Positions 1-10,018 of a stretch of 64,000 nt of DNA are shown here, piece after piece. Below the pieces are notes generated by a model, which was not told where the DNA came from, did no database searches, and saw nothing but the letters and a program-made list of their open reading frames with translations. The DNA lies in contig NZ_BPFX01000029.1 in the NCBI RefSeq assembly GCF_019655855.1, forward strand, positions 1-64,000, in the 5' to 3' direction. The stretch is from Pseudomonas paralcaligenes (GTDB taxonomy: Bacteria; Pseudomonadota; Gammaproteobacteria; Pseudomonadales; Pseudomonadaceae). Every line of letters starts with the position of its first letter. Positions within the stretch are counted from its first letter, which is position 1. A program made the translations under genes and the position numbers.

Positions 1-47
1 GCCAACGCATGCGTTGGCCCGGCGAACGACCGGCCATGGATGGCCGG
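1..47. repeat. Two adjacent palindromes at the left edge
   Basis: Positions 1-18 form a perfect 18-bp palindrome (GCCAACGC ATGCGTTGGC without loop). Positions 30-47 form a second hairpin, 8-bp arms CCGGCCAT/ATGGCCGG around GG. They precede the RlpA-like gene and may belong to the 3' end of an unseen upstream gene. No T-tract follows, so a terminator role is not shown. Confidence 0.55.
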
Positions 48-142
48 GCCGGGGCTTCATGCGGAACTCGGCGCGGCGGCAGGGATGCCTACCCAAATCC
101 GGCATACCTCTCCGGGCCAGACGCCCTCTGGGAGCGGCTTTC

Positions 143-514
143 ATGTGGCGCCAGCTTCATACACTCTCTCTGCTCTGCGGCCTTATCCTCCTCGCCGGCT
201 GCTCCACCCTGGGCGGCAGCGGCGCCGGCGAGACCGGCAAGGCTTCCTACTACGGTGCCCGCCATCACGGGCAGAAGACCGCCAGCGGCGAGCGCTTCGA
301 CCAGCACGCGCTGACCGCCGCCCACCGCAGCCTGCCCTTCGGCACCCGGGTCCGGGTGACCAACCTGAACAACGATCGCAGCGTGGTGGTGCGCATCAAC
401 GACCGCGGCCCGCACACGCGCGGACGCATCATCGATGTCTCGCGCCGGGCGGCCGAGCAACTGGACATGCTGCGGAGCGGCACCGCGCCGGTCCGCGTGC
501 AATCACTCGACTGA
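143..514 (+). CDS. RlpA-like lipoprotein (double-psi beta-barrel domain)
   Basis: A 123-aa lipoprotein. The start at 143 gives a short signal peptide ending in the lipobox LLAGC (Cys about residue 18-19), with GGAG about 8 nt upstream; the longer in-frame start at 14 would bury that signal. The rest is the RlpA double-psi barrel: the GKASYYG start, TASGERFD, the H of [10 protein letters not shown] and the D of VVRINDRGP are family hallmarks. RlpA proteins cleave glycan strands lacking stem peptides or bind the septal wall, but canonical RlpA carries a C-terminal SPOR domain that is absent here. This is therefore a short paralogue; catalytic activity is plausible but unproven. The next gene follows after 13 nt, suggesting co-transcription. 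Confidence 0.85.
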   Translation: MWRQLHTLSLLCGLILLAGCSTLGGSGAGETGKASYYGARHHGQKTASGERFDQHALTAAHRSLPFGTRVRVTNLNNDRSVVVRINDRGPHTRGRIIDVSRRAAEQLDMLRSGTAPVRVQSLD

Positions 515-527
515 CGGAGCACCTTTC

Positions 528-899
528 ATGAGCGAAGAACGCCAATCAGGCCTGCAGGTACGCCGGGAAGTCATGGGCGACGCCTTCGTCGACCGCGCCC
601 TCGGCAACGCCACCGAATTCACCCAGCCGCTGCAGGACTTCGTCAACGAGCACGCCTGGGGCGGCGTGTGGAACCGCGACGGCCTGGACCGCAAGACCCG
701 CAGCCTGATCACCCTGGCCGCGCTAACCGCCCTGAAATGCCCGCAGGAACTGAAGGGCCACGTGCGCGGAGCGCTGAACAACGGCTGCAGCGTGGAGGAA
801 ATCCGCGAGGCGCTGCTGCACTGCGCCGTCTACGCCGGCGTGCCGGCGGCCATCGACGCCTTCCGCGCGGCCCAGGAAGTGATCGAGCAGCAGGGCTGA
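528..899 (+). CDS. carboxymuconolactone decarboxylase (CMD/PcaC) family protein
   Basis: A 123-aa all-helical protein of the CMD family. The core is LDRKTRSLITLAALTAL, then the H of ELKGHVRGALNNGCS, then EIREALLHCAVYAGVPAA; this matches PcaC-type proteins in length and pattern. PcaC itself converts 4-carboxymuconolactone in the protocatechuate branch of the beta-ketoadipate pathway. No other pca gene lies nearby, so the substrate is not established and the family name is safer than pcaC. ATG at 528 is preceded by a GGAG-like site (ACGGAGCAC). It probably forms a two-gene operon with the RlpA-like gene. Confidence 0.8.
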   Translation: MSEERQSGLQVRREVMGDAFVDRALGNATEFTQPLQDFVNEHAWGGVWNRDGLDRKTRSLITLAALTALKCPQELKGHVRGALNNGCSVEEIREALLHCAVYAGVPAAIDAFRAAQEVIEQQG

Positions 900-909
900 G
901 CCCCGGCGG

Positions 910-1851
910 TCAGATCCAGCCGCCCCAGCGCAGCACGAACAGCCCGACGTTGGTGGTCACCACCGCCACCAGGGTGGTGATCACGATGATCGCCGCCGCC
1001 AGTTCGTGGTTGCCGCCGGCGGCCCGGGCCATGACGAAGCTGGCCGCCGCCGTCGGGCTGGCGAAGTAGAGGAACAGGATCGCCAGTTCGGCGTTGCGGA
1101 AGCCCAGGGCGAAGGCGCCGGCGGTGGCCAGCAGCGGCAGCCAGATCATCTTCATCAGGCTGGCGCCGATGGCCAGCCCGCTGCTCGCCCGCAGCGAGGC
1201 CAGCGACAGGGTGCCGCCGATGCAGATCAGCGCCAGCGGCAGGGTCAGTTCGGCCAGGTACTGGCCCGAGGTGGTCAGCCAGGCTGGCAGGCCGATCCGC
1301 CAGTAGGCGAACGGGATCGCCGCCAGCACGCCGATGATCAGCGGATTGCGCAGGACGCTCTTGAGCAGCGCCCAGGGCCGGGTGCTGCCCGCGGGGTTGT
1401 AGGTCTCCAGCACAATCACCGAGAGGGTGTTGTAGCAGAGGATCACCACCCCGCCGAGGATGCCGCCGAGGGACAGGCCGTAGTCGCCGTACAGGCTGGT
1501 GGCCAGCGCCAGGCCAATGATGCCGTTGTTGCCGCGGAACGCCCCCTGCACGTAGACCCCGCGCTCGGCGCGCGGCACCCGCCAGATCGCCCAGCCCCAC
1601 GCCAGCAGGAAGCTGAGTAGCGTGGCGACGGCGAAGTAGCCGAGCACGGCCGGCTGCAGCGCCGTCGCCAGGTCGGCGTGGAGGATGGCGAGGAACAGCA
1701 TCACCGGCATGCTGACGTTGAACACCAGCGACGAGGCGGTGGCGATGAAGTGCGCGTCGATCAGGCCGAGGCGCTTGAGGGCCACCCCGAGGAACAACAT
1801 GGAGAAGACCGGCGCGGTGATGGCGACGGTCTGCTGGATGACGGCAAGCAT
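910..1851 (-). CDS. AEC-family (auxin efflux carrier-like) permease
   Basis: A 313-aa polytopic membrane protein with about ten hydrophobic segments in two halves of five. The N-terminal pattern (TAPVFSMLFLGVALKRLGLI) and the NNG in RGNNGIIGLALA are typical of AEC/malate-permease proteins. The family exports or imports organic anions or small metabolites; the substrate cannot be read from sequence. ATG at 1851 matches the usual family start. It converges with the CMD gene and lies downstream of roxR on the same strand, separated by a palindromic repeat, so it is probably transcribed alone. Confidence 0.85.
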   Translation of the reverse strand: MLAVIQQTVAITAPVFSMLFLGVALKRLGLIDAHFIATASSLVFNVSMPVMLFLAILHADLATALQPAVLGYFAVATLLSFLLAWGWAIWRVPRAERGVYVQGAFRGNNGIIGLALATSLYGDYGLSLGGILGGVVILCYNTLSVIVLETYNPAGSTRPWALLKSVLRNPLIIGVLAAIPFAYWRIGLPAWLTTSGQYLAELTLPLALICIGGTLSLASLRASSGLAIGASLMKMIWLPLLATAGAFALGFRNAELAILFLYFASPTAAASFVMARAAGGNHELAAAIIVITTLVAVVTTNVGLFVLRWGGWI

Positions 1852-1906
1852 GGGAGCCCCGAACCTGACTATTTGGTTAGGGGGCTAATGATAACAGCAG
1901 GAAAGC

Positions 1907-1946
1907 CGTAGGGCGGGTGCAACCCGCGCGGTTCGGCGCGGGGTTT
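1907..1946. repeat. Palindromic intergenic repeat, GTAGGGCGGG type
   Basis: The stretch from CGTAGGGCGGGTGCAACC, followed by a degenerate inverted copy (GCGCGGGGTTTC), matches the left arm of the perfect inverted repeat at 19794-19847. It lies immediately downstream of the roxR stop and could act as its 3' hairpin. Confidence 0.6.
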
Positions 1947-1955
1947 CACCTGCGA

Positions 1956-2516
1956 TCAGCGGCGGACCGGGCGCTTCTGCAACTTGCGCTGCAGGGTGCG
2001 GCGGTGCATGCCCAAGGCGCGGGCGGTGGCGGAGATGTTGCCGTCGTGCTCGGCCAGCACGCGCTGGATGTGCTCCCACTGCAGGCGATCCACCGACATC
2101 GGGTTTTCCGGCACCAGGGTGTTGAGGTCGGCATGCTCGGAGAGCAGCGCGGTGAGCACGTCGTCGGCGTCGGCCGGCTTGCACAGGTAGTTGGTGGCAC
2201 CGCGCTTGATCGCCTCCACCGCGGTGGCGATGCTCGAATAGCCGGTGAGGATCACCACGCGCATCTCGCCGTCCAGCTCCAGCAGCTTGGGCAGCAGCAC
2301 CAGGCCGGAGTCGCCGTCCATCTTCAGGTCGAGCACGGCGTAGTCCGGCAGGTCGTCCTTGGCCAGCACCAGCCCCTCCTCCGCCGAGTTGGCCACGCTC
2401 ACGCGCAGGCCGCGGCGCTCCATGGCCCGCGCCATGACCCGGGTGAAGGTGGGATCGTCGTCCACCAGCAGCAGGTGTGGCTGCTCTTCCTGCTCGTTCA
2501 GCTGTTCGTCAGACAT
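1956..2516 (-). CDS. roxR: Redox response regulator RoxR (RegA/PrrA/ActR family)
   Basis: A 186-aa two-component regulator. The receiver domain (residues 14-130) has the DD acidic pair at 19-20, phospho-acceptor Asp63 in VLDLKMDGD, the T of ILTGYSS and the K of YLCKPAD. A short linker leads to a Fis-type helix-turn-helix (NISATARALGMHRRTLQRKL). This compact arrangement is that of RegA/PrrA/RoxR, which in Pseudomonas control terminal oxidases such as the cyanide-insensitive oxidase. ATG at 2516 is chosen because it overlaps the roxS stop by 8 nt, giving translational coupling; an upstream in-frame extension would run into the repeat at 2551-2571. Confidence 0.9.
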   Translation of the reverse strand: MSDEQLNEQEEQPHLLLVDDDPTFTRVMARAMERRGLRVSVANSAEEGLVLAKDDLPDYAVLDLKMDGDSGLVLLPKLLELDGEMRVVILTGYSSIATAVEAIKRGATNYLCKPADADDVLTALLSEHADLNTLVPENPMSVDRLQWEHIQRVLAEHDGNISATARALGMHRRTLQRKLQKRPVRR

Positions 2517-3876
2517 GTCGTTCTCCCGTAGTGTCGCGTCCGAAGCCGCCGTAGGGTGCGCCGCGCGCACCGCAGACGACACCCGATCGATGTTCGCCCG
2601 GATACGCCAGCCTGGGCAGGCGCAGTTCCGTCAGCGTCCCACCCTCTTCGTGGTTGTAGAGTTTCACCGAACCGCCGGCCCGCGTCACGCTGGCCTGGCT
2701 GAGGAACAGGCCGAGGCCGAAGCCCTTGCCCTTGGTGGTGAAGAAGGGCCGGCCGATCTGCTCGGCGATGGCCAGCGGCACGCCGACGCCGTGGTCGCGG
2801 ATACTCAGGGCGATCCACTGCTCGTCCCAGTCCAGGCGGATGTCCAGCTTGTCCGGGCAGGCGTCGGCGGCGTTGTTGAGCAGGTTGAGCAGGGCCTGGG
2901 TCAGGTCCGCCGGCGGCAGCAGGCGCGGCATCGCGCCCGCGCCCAGGCACTGGAAGCGGTAGGTGGCCTCGGGGCGCATCAGGTGCCAGCGGTTGAGGGT
3001 CGTCTCCAGCCACTGCACCGCGGTCTGCTCCTCCACCGCCTGGCGGCGCTCGGCCTCGGCGGCGCGCACCAGTTGCTGCAGGGTGTCCTTGCACAGCTTG
3101 ACCTGTTCCTGCAGCAGGGCCAGGTCGTCTTGCAGGGCGGGCTTGTCGCGGTTCTCCTGGCGCAGTTCGGTGAGCAGCACGCTCATGGTCGCCAGCGGCG
3201 TGCCTAGCTCGTGGGCCGCACCGGCGGCCTGGGTGGCCACGGCCAGCAGTTGCTGGTCGCGCATGCCCTCCTCGCGACGTAGCGCCTGCAGCTCGTCCTG
3301 GCGGCGCAGGGCGCCGGCCATCTTGACCACGAAGAAGGTGATGAAGGCCGCGGACAGCAGGAAGTTCAGCCACATGCCGAACAGGTGCAGGCTGATCAGC
3401 ATGGCCTCGTGCTGCACGTTGTTCAGGTGCAGCGGGTGGTACCAGATCAGCAGCGCCGTGTAGCCGGTCAGCGCCAGCCCGGCGAGGAACATGGAGAAGA
3501 ACCAAGGCAGGGTCGCCGCGGCGATGGTCAGCGGCACCAGGTAGTAGGAGACGAAGGGGTTGGTGGAGCCGCCCGAGTAGTACAGCAGGACGCTGTGGAT
3601 CACCAGGTCGCAGGCCAGCTGCACCGTGTACTCCAGCTCGGTGACCGGCCACGGCCCGCGCAGGCGCAGGGCGGTCAGCAGGCACAGGCAGAGCGACACG
3701 CCGAGGGTGATGCACAGCGGCAGCCAGGGCAGCGGCAGCAGGTCCGACAGGTAGGCGATGCCCACCGAGCCGGCCTGGGCGGCGAGCACCAGCAGACGGA
3801 TCAAGGTCAGCCGCCAGAGATTCTGGCGGCTCGCGGACAACAGCTGGACGGGGGCGTACATGGAGGAAGGCGACAT
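2509..3876 (-). CDS. roxS: Redox sensor histidine kinase RoxS (RegB/PrrB family)
   Basis: A 455-aa sensor kinase. Six hydrophobic segments span about residues 22-185. GGSTNPF at 102-108 is the heptapeptide described in RegB as quinone binding. The H-box AAHELGTPLATM carries phospho-acceptor His222. The ATPase domain shows an N-box (LLNLLNNAADA), G1 (DHGVGVP) and G2 (GKGFGLGLF). It should sense the quinone or redox state and phosphorylate RoxR. The tail after LTELRLPRLA is odd: about 25 residues (including GARGAPYGG) are translated from a palindromic repeat at 2551-2571 and reach into roxR. The start at 3876 lacks a clear Shine-Dalgarno; ATG 3861 is an alternative. Confidence 0.9.
   Translation of the reverse strand: MSPSSMYAPVQLLSASRQNLWRLTLIRLLVLAAQAGSVGIAYLSDLLPLPWLPLCITLGVSLCLCLLTALRLRGPWPVTELEYTVQLACDLVIHSVLLYYSGGSTNPFVSYYLVPLTIAAATLPWFFSMFLAGLALTGYTALLIWYHPLHLNNVQHEAMLISLHLFGMWLNFLLSAAFITFFVVKMAGALRRQDELQALRREEGMRDQQLLAVATQAAGAAHELGTPLATMSVLLTELRQENRDKPALQDDLALLQEQVKLCKDTLQQLVRAAEAERRQAVEEQTAVQWLETTLNRWHLMRPEATYRFQCLGAGAMPRLLPPADLTQALLNLLNNAADACPDKLDIRLDWDEQWIALSIRDHGVGVPLAIAEQIGRPFFTTKGKGFGLGLFLSQASVTRAGGSVKLYNHEEGGTLTELRLPRLAYPGEHRSGVVCGARGAPYGGFGRDTTGERHV
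2551..2571. repeat. Palindromic repeat (GTAGGGTGCGC type) inside roxS
   Basis: This single arm of the repeat (GTAGGGTGCG CCGCGCGCACC on the plus strand) is the same unit seen in several intergenic positions of this window, but here it lies within the 3' coding end of roxS and is translated as ARGAPYG. Confidence 0.8.
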
Positions 3877-4289
3877 GCCGGCGAGTATAACCAGAGGTCC
3901 GGGGTGGCCGGCTACCTGCGTCAACCGGACGCAGCGGGCGCGGGCCAAGCCGGAGGTACAGATTGCCCGTACCTAGATCAGGTCTAGACCACTACGGCAG
4001 CCTAGGCACCACGCGCTAGCGCGGCCCCCGTCCTCTGGTGCGGGTGCGGGATAAGGCCTGGATGGACAGCCACATGAAGGACTTGAAGCGCAACGCCTAT
4101 AGCTCCGTGGAGCTCTGCGTCGGCGCCAAGGCCTCGGCGAACCGCAACAGCCCCTTGACTACGAGCGCCTCGCTCGACTTCCCTTTCCACAATTGCACTT
4201 CACCCGCTAGAAGGCGATAAGTCTCATATTTACCCGCCCCGCCGAGGAAAGCACCGAATCGGAGCTTAAGGAGTCAGGGCCACCCCCCC
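3877..4289. other. Gap between roxS and hemH
   Basis: About 410 bases that must hold the roxS promoter and the hemH 3' end. A 5-bp inverted repeat CTAGA-TCAGG-TCTAG lies at 3973-3987. Short open frames exist (for example 4038-4220 plus, 4002-4190 minus) but neither has a recognisable domain or a good ribosome site. AT content rises at 4190-4250, unlike the flanking genes. I do not call a gene. Confidence 0.5.
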
Positions 4290-5318
4290 TCACTTCACAT
4301 CCCACTCCGGCGCCCTCTCACAAAGCACCTCAAGCGCCTCCACCCACCGCGGATGATCATTCAGACAAGGCACCAGCACCAACTCCTCCCCCCCTGCCGC
4401 GCGGAACTGCTCCTGCCCGCGCTGGCCGATCTCCTCCAGCGTCTCGATGCAATCGGCGACGAACGCCGGGCACATCACCAGCAACCGCTTCACCCCGGCC
4501 CGCCCCAGCTCGTCCAGGCGCGCCTCGGTGTAGGGCTCGATCCACTTGGCCCGGCCCAGCCGCGACTGGAACGACACCGACCACTTGCCCGCCGGTAGCC
4601 CGGCGCGCGCGGCGAACAGCTCGGCGCTGCGCAGGCACTGGCTGCGGTAGCACACCGCCAGGGTCTCGGCGCTGACGCCGGCGCTGCTGGTCGCCGTCAG
4701 GCTGTGGTCGGGGTCCTTCACCAGCTTGCGGATGTGCCGCTCGGGCAGGCCGTGGAAGCTCAGCAGCAGGTGGTCGAAATCCTGCTCCAGATAAGGCCTG
4801 GCGCTCTCCACCAGGGCGTCGAGGTATTCCGGCTGGTCGTAGAACGGCGGCAGGCTGGCGAACTGCAGCGGCAGGTTGCGCTCGCGCACCACCCGGCGCA
4901 CTTCCTCCAGCGCGGTGGTGGTGGTGCTGTCGGCGAACTGCGGGTAGAGCGGCGCCAGGGTCACCTTGCGCACGCCCTGGGCCGCCAGGCGTTCGAGCAC
5001 CGCCTCGATGGACGGCTCGCCGTAGCGCATCGCCAGCTCCACCGGGCCGTGCGGCCAGTGCTCGCGCATCGCCTGCTGCAGGCGCCGGCTGAGCACGATC
5101 AGCGGCGAGCCACCCTCCCACCAGATCGACGCATAGGCATGCGCCGACTCGGCCGGGCGCTTGATCAGGATCAGCGACACCAGCAGCCGGCGCAGTGGCC
5201 AGGGCAGGTCGACCACGTAGGGGTCCATGAGGAACTGGTTGAGGTAGCGACGCACGTCGGCCACCGAGGTGGAGGCTGGCGAACCCAGGTTGAGCAACAG
5301 CAGGGCATGATCGGTCAT
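4290..5318 (-). CDS. hemH: Ferrochelatase
   Basis: A 342-aa ferrochelatase that inserts Fe2+ into protoporphyrin IX, the last step of protoheme synthesis. Family landmarks are [10 protein letters not shown] at the N-terminus, [11 protein letters not shown], the catalytic His in [13 protein letters not shown] and the Glu of [10 protein letters not shown]. Length is normal for the bacterial enzyme. ATG at 5318 overlaps the TGA of the upstream epimerase gene by four bases (ATGA), so the two are translationally coupled. No strong T-tract hairpin follows the stop. Confidence 0.95.
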   Translation of the reverse strand: MTDHALLLLNLGSPASTSVADVRRYLNQFLMDPYVVDLPWPLRRLLVSLILIKRPAESAHAYASIWWEGGSPLIVLSRRLQQAMREHWPHGPVELAMRYGEPSIEAVLERLAAQGVRKVTLAPLYPQFADSTTTTALEEVRRVVRERNLPLQFASLPPFYDQPEYLDALVESARPYLEQDFDHLLLSFHGLPERHIRKLVKDPDHSLTATSSAGVSAETLAVCYRSQCLRSAELFAARAGLPAGKWSVSFQSRLGRAKWIEPYTEARLDELGRAGVKRLLVMCPAFVADCIETLEEIGQRGQEQFRAAGGEELVLVPCLNDHPRWVEALEVLCERAPEWDVK

Positions 5319-6220
5319 GCGGTGTCCTTGAATAGATCGGCCAGGGCCGAGTCGAGGTCGGTGAAGCGGAATGCGTAACCCTCGGCCAGCGCCCGCTGCG
5401 GCACGGCCTTCTGCCCGCCGAGCAGCAGCCCGGACAGCTCGCCCAGCCCCAGCTTCAGCAGCGGCCCCGGCAACGGCAGCAGCGCCGGGCGGTGCAGCGC
5501 GCGGCCAAGAGCGCGGGCGAAGGCCTTGTTGCGTACCGGCTGCGGCGCGCAGGCATTATAGGGACCGCGCGCGTCCTCTCGCTGCAAGAGAAAATCGATC
5601 AGGCCGATTTCGTCCCGCAGGTGAATCCACGGCATCCATTGCCGGCCGTTGCCGATCGGCCCGCCCAGGCCAAGGCGGAACGGCGGCAGCAGGCGCTTGA
5701 GGAAACCACCCTCGCGCGCCAGCACCAGCCCGGTGCGCAGCAGCACCACGCGGATGCCCAGCGCCTCGGCGCGCTGCGCGGTCTCTTCCCAGGCGCCGCA
5801 CAGCTGGGCGGCGAAGTCCTCGATCACCGGCGCGCTGTCTTCGTCCAGCTCGCGCTCGCCGCCGTCGCCATACCAGCCTACGGCGGAACCGGAGATCAGC
5901 ACCTGCGGCCGGTGGTCGCGGCTTTCCAGCCAGGCCAGCAGCTGTTCGGTGAGGTGGATGCGGCTGGCCCACAGCAGCGCCTTGCGCTTGTGCGTCCAGG
6001 GCCGGTCGGCTATGGGGGCGCCGGCCAGGTTGACCACCGCGTCCAGCGGCCCGGAGCCGTAGTCCTGCAGCCGGCCGATGCCGCGCACGGCTTCGCCGCA
6101 CAGGCCGGCGACCCGCTCCGGCGAGCGGCTCCAGACGCTCAGCGCATGCCCCTGGGCCAGCCAGTGGCGACACAGCGCCCGACCGATCAGCCCCGTACCG
6201 CCGGTCAGCAATATGTGCAT
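5315..6220 (-). CDS. TIGR01777-family NAD-dependent epimerase/dehydratase
   Basis: A 301-aa extended short-chain dehydrogenase. The N-terminal Rossmann signature is [16 protein letters not shown]; an [10 protein letters not shown] motif corresponds to the family's active-site region, and the C-terminal DUF1731-like segment runs [26 protein letters not shown]. It resembles E. coli YfcH; the substrate is unknown. It is the first gene of a pair with hemH. ATG 6220 has a purine-rich site upstream (reverse of CATCCTCCTC gives GAGGAGGATG). Confidence 0.88.
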   Translation of the reverse strand: MHILLTGGTGLIGRALCRHWLAQGHALSVWSRSPERVAGLCGEAVRGIGRLQDYGSGPLDAVVNLAGAPIADRPWTHKRKALLWASRIHLTEQLLAWLESRDHRPQVLISGSAVGWYGDGGERELDEDSAPVIEDFAAQLCGAWEETAQRAEALGIRVVLLRTGLVLAREGGFLKRLLPPFRLGLGGPIGNGRQWMPWIHLRDEIGLIDFLLQREDARGPYNACAPQPVRNKAFARALGRALHRPALLPLPGPLLKLGLGELSGLLLGGQKAVPQRALAEGYAFRFTDLDSALADLFKDTA

Positions 6221-6360
6221 GGCATCCTCCTCGCTTGGCGTGAACCGCCTGTCAACTCCTAGTCTGAATCATGACGGCGCGGCGTGCCTTTTTCCGCCGA
6301 GGATGCCGTCCCAGTTTCAGCGACTCGCGCAATCGGGCGCGAGACGAGTACAACCAATGA

Positions 6361-7425
<1,065 letters not shown>

Positions 7426-7472
7426 CTCACAACCCATAGCCCGTGCGATTTGCTCTTGCTGCTCTTGCTCTT

Positions 7473-7534
7473 GTGGGAGCGGCCTTGGCCGCGAAGCTTT
7501 GTGCCAGCCCTATCGCGGCCAAGGCCGCTCCCAC
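7473..7534. repeat. REP pair (inverted)
   Basis: A perfect 22-bp inverted repeat: GTGGGAGCGG CCTTGGCCGC GA at 7473-7494 and its reverse complement at 7513-7534. This is the common Pseudomonas REP palindrome arranged as a head-to-head pair. It follows the oxidoreductase gene and precedes rlmF, and can fold into a long hairpin. Confidence 0.92.
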
Positions 7535-7643
7535 AGGTGTGTTTGCAGGGGTGAGCCCGCCGGGTCAAAACTCCGCGAGTCGCCGCCCCCGCGCCCGCAC
7601 CGCCTGTGGGACAATGCGCGCCTTTCCCGCCGAACCACCCGCC

Positions 7644-8633
7644 ATGCGCCAGAAGACTCCGCCCCGCGCCGCGACACCCGCCCCCAAGGGCCAGGTGCAT
7701 CCGCGCAACCGCCACCAGGGCCGCTACGACTTCCCCCAACTGATCGCCGCCAGCCCCGAGCTGGCCGAATTCGTCATCCTCAATCCCTACGGCAAGCAGA
7801 GCATCGACTTCGCCAACCCGGACGCGGTCAAGGTGTTCAACCGCGCGCTGCTGCGCCAGCTCTACGGCATCCGCCACTGGGACATCCCGCCGGGCTACCT
7901 GTGCCCGCCGATTCCCGGGCGCGCCGACTACCTGCACGGCCTGGCCGACCTGCTGGCCGAGGACCACGACGGCGCCCCACCGCGCGGCGCCGGGGTGCGC
8001 GCGCTGGACGTGGGCTGCGGCGCTAACTGCATCTACCCGCTGCTCGGCCAGGCCGACTACGGCTGGCGCTTCGTCGGCTCGGACATCGACCCGGTGGCCC
8101 TCGACTCGGCCCGCGCCATCGTCCGCGCCAACGGCCTGGAGGGCGCCATCGAGCTGCGCCGGCAGAGCGAGCCGAAACACATCTTCCAGGGCCTGCTGGC
8201 GGCCGACGAGCGCTTCGCCCTGACCCTGTGCAACCCACCCTTCCACGCCTCGGCCGACGAGGCGCGCAGCGGCAGCACGCGCAAGTGGAAGAACCTTGGC
8301 CGGCTCGACCCCAAGCGCAAGCTGCCGGTGCTCAACTTCGGCGGGCAGAGCAACGAGCTGTGGTGCGAGGGCGGCGAAGTGGCCTTCCTGCGGCGCATGG
8401 CCCGCGAGAGCGCGGCGGTGGCTGGTCAGGTGCTGTGGTTCAGCAGCCTGGTGTCCAAGGCCGGCAACCTGCCCGCGCTGCAGGCGGCGCTGCGCCAGGC
8501 CGGCGCCCACGCCGTGCGCCAGGTCGACATGGCCCAGGGCAACAAGCAGAGCCGCTTCGTCGCCTGGACCTTCCACGACACGGCCGCGCGCCGCGCATGG
8601 CTGACTGCGGTAGCCGCCACGCCGTCGACCTGA
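7644..8633 (+). CDS. rlmF: 23S rRNA (adenine(1618)-N6)-methyltransferase
   Basis: A 329-aa SAM-dependent methyltransferase that modifies A1618 of 23S rRNA. The N-terminus [16 protein letters not shown] and [20 protein letters not shown] are characteristic of RlmF. The SAM motif is [15 protein letters not shown], and the catalytic N6-adenine motif is CNPPFHAS. The ATG at 7644 is the family start; the open frame extends upstream to 7443 only because it runs through the REP pair. Length is normal. Confidence 0.92.
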   Translation: MRQKTPPRAATPAPKGQVHPRNRHQGRYDFPQLIAASPELAEFVILNPYGKQSIDFANPDAVKVFNRALLRQLYGIRHWDIPPGYLCPPIPGRADYLHGLADLLAEDHDGAPPRGAGVRALDVGCGANCIYPLLGQADYGWRFVGSDIDPVALDSARAIVRANGLEGAIELRRQSEPKHIFQGLLAADERFALTLCNPPFHASADEARSGSTRKWKNLGRLDPKRKLPVLNFGGQSNELWCEGGEVAFLRRMARESAAVAGQVLWFSSLVSKAGNLPALQAALRQAGAHAVRQVDMAQGNKQSRFVAWTFHDTAARRAWLTAVAATPST

Positions 8634-8676
8634 CTATGCTTATGGAGTAACAGCCCCCGGGAGCCGGGAAATCCCC

Positions 8677-9465
8677 ATGCGCTGGAAAATCCTGCTGACC
8701 TTCTGCTGCCTGTCCTGGTGCCTGGCCCTCCGGGCGGAGCCGCGCGAGCTGCAGATCAGCGTCGGCGACTGGCCGCCCTACCTGTCCAGCGAGCTGCGCC
8801 ACAACGGCGTGATCGCCCACATCATCAGCGACCTGTTCGCCGAGGAAGGCTACCGCGTCAGCTTCCGCTTCCTGCCCTGGCCGCGCGCCTACTCGGCCAC
8901 CGCCGCCGGCAAGTTCGACGCCACCGGGGTGTGGATGCACAAGGGCGAGCGCGAGGCGGATTTCCTGTTCAGCGCGCCGCTGCTGGACGAGCAGTTCGTG
9001 TTCTTCCACCTGAAGTCGCAGCCGTTCGACTGGCACCGCTTCGACGACCTCGCCGGCATGACCCTGGGCGGCGGCCTGGAATACAGCTACGGCCCCACGT
9101 TCGACGCCTTCCTGGCCAAGGGCACGGTGAAGATGGAGCGCGTCTCCAGCGACCAGCAGAACTTCGACAAGCTGCTCAAGGAGCGGGTGGTGCTCTACCC
9201 GCAGGAGATGAACGTCGGCTACGCCGCCCTGGCCCGCCACTTCACCCCCGCCGAACGCGCCCGCATCACCCACCACCCGCGGCCGCTGCTGGTCAACCGC
9301 AGCTACCTGATGCTGCCCAAGCGCCTGGCCGGCAGCCAGGCGCTGCTGCAGCGCTTCAACCAGCGCCTGCAGGCGTTCCGCGACAGCGGCCGCTACGACC
9401 GCTACTTCCAGGACCTGCAGGCGGGCAAGTACACGCTCTCAGAAGAAGAAGCGGCGCAACGCTAG
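8677..9465 (+). CDS. Periplasmic substrate-binding protein (SBP_bac_3 / polar amino-acid type)
   Basis: A 262-aa secreted protein. A signal peptide (residues 1-20, ending near LALRA) precedes a type-3 extracellular solute-binding fold starting LQISVGDWPPYLSSEL, with the usual PLLDEQFVFF and YSYGPTFDAFL segments. No ABC permease or ATPase is adjacent, so this is an orphan binding protein of the kind common in pseudomonads; amino-acid or small-molecule ligands are typical. It lies 43 bp after rlmF in the same direction. Confidence 0.8.
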   Translation: MRWKILLTFCCLSWCLALRAEPRELQISVGDWPPYLSSELRHNGVIAHIISDLFAEEGYRVSFRFLPWPRAYSATAAGKFDATGVWMHKGEREADFLFSAPLLDEQFVFFHLKSQPFDWHRFDDLAGMTLGGGLEYSYGPTFDAFLAKGTVKMERVSSDQQNFDKLLKERVVLYPQEMNVGYAALARHFTPAERARITHHPRPLLVNRSYLMLPKRLAGSQALLQRFNQRLQAFRDSGRYDRYFQDLQAGKYTLSEEEAAQR

Positions 9466-9484
9466 CCCGCCGACCTCGCCCAGG

Positions 9485-9904
9485 TCACATCGCCCACTCG
9501 CTGACCACCATGTGCGTCTTCACCCGCTGGATGCCGGGGAAGCCCTCGATCACCCCGCGGATCTCGGCCAGGCGCGCCATGCTCGCCGCCTCCACCTGCA
9601 CCAGCATGTCGGTCTCGCCGCTGATACCGCAGCACTGGCGGATTTCCGGGAACGCGCGCATGCGGTCGACGTACTCCTGGCAGCGGCTGTTCTGATAGAA
9701 CAGTTCGAGGAAGGCCTTCACCCCGCCGCTCGCCGGGTCGGCCACCTGGGCGTGATAGCCGCGGATCACCCCGTCCTGCTCCAGCTGGCGGATGCGCTCG
9801 CTCACCGCCGAGCGCGACAGGTTCACCTCGCGGGCGATCTGGCTGACGGAGGTGCGCGCGTCCTGACGCAGGAGGGCGATGATCTGGCGGTCGAACTTGT
9901 CCAC
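9485..9904 (-). CDS. Lrp/AsnC-family transcriptional regulator
   Basis: A 139-aa regulator. The N-terminal winged HTH is LDRQ-like (DKFDRQIIALLRQDARTSVS) with recognition helix SRSAVSERIRQLE; the AsnC/RAM ligand domain follows (VKAFLELFYQN ... GETDMLVQVEA). It is shorter at the C-terminus than classic Lrp (about 160 aa) but within the AsnC range. It diverges from the yjeH-like exporter across 114 bp, so it likely controls that gene in response to an exported amino acid, as Lrp-type regulators do for other amino-acid exporters. That link is inference. Confidence 0.88.
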   Translation of the reverse strand: MDKFDRQIIALLRQDARTSVSQIAREVNLSRSAVSERIRQLEQDGVIRGYHAQVADPASGGVKAFLELFYQNSRCQEYVDRMRAFPEIRQCCGISGETDMLVQVEAASMARLAEIRGVIEGFPGIQRVKTHMVVSEWAM

Positions 9905-10018
9905 GGTGGCTCTCGCAGTTTGACGGCGGAATCCGTCACTTTGCCATGCACTGGCGGCAACCTGGCCGCGGAGGCCGGCTTAACATGGCGGGGTAGAAGA
10001 AGGGAGCAAGAATACCTC

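Noticed and set aside
4038..4220. 60-residue plus-strand open frame in the roxS-hemH gap
   Set aside because: No ribosome site, no recognisable domain; listed only as part of the gap.
7443..7643. N-terminal extension of rlmF through the REP pair
   Set aside because: The RlmF family starts near [12 protein letters not shown]; the upstream frame is open only because the REP palindrome lacks stops in that frame.
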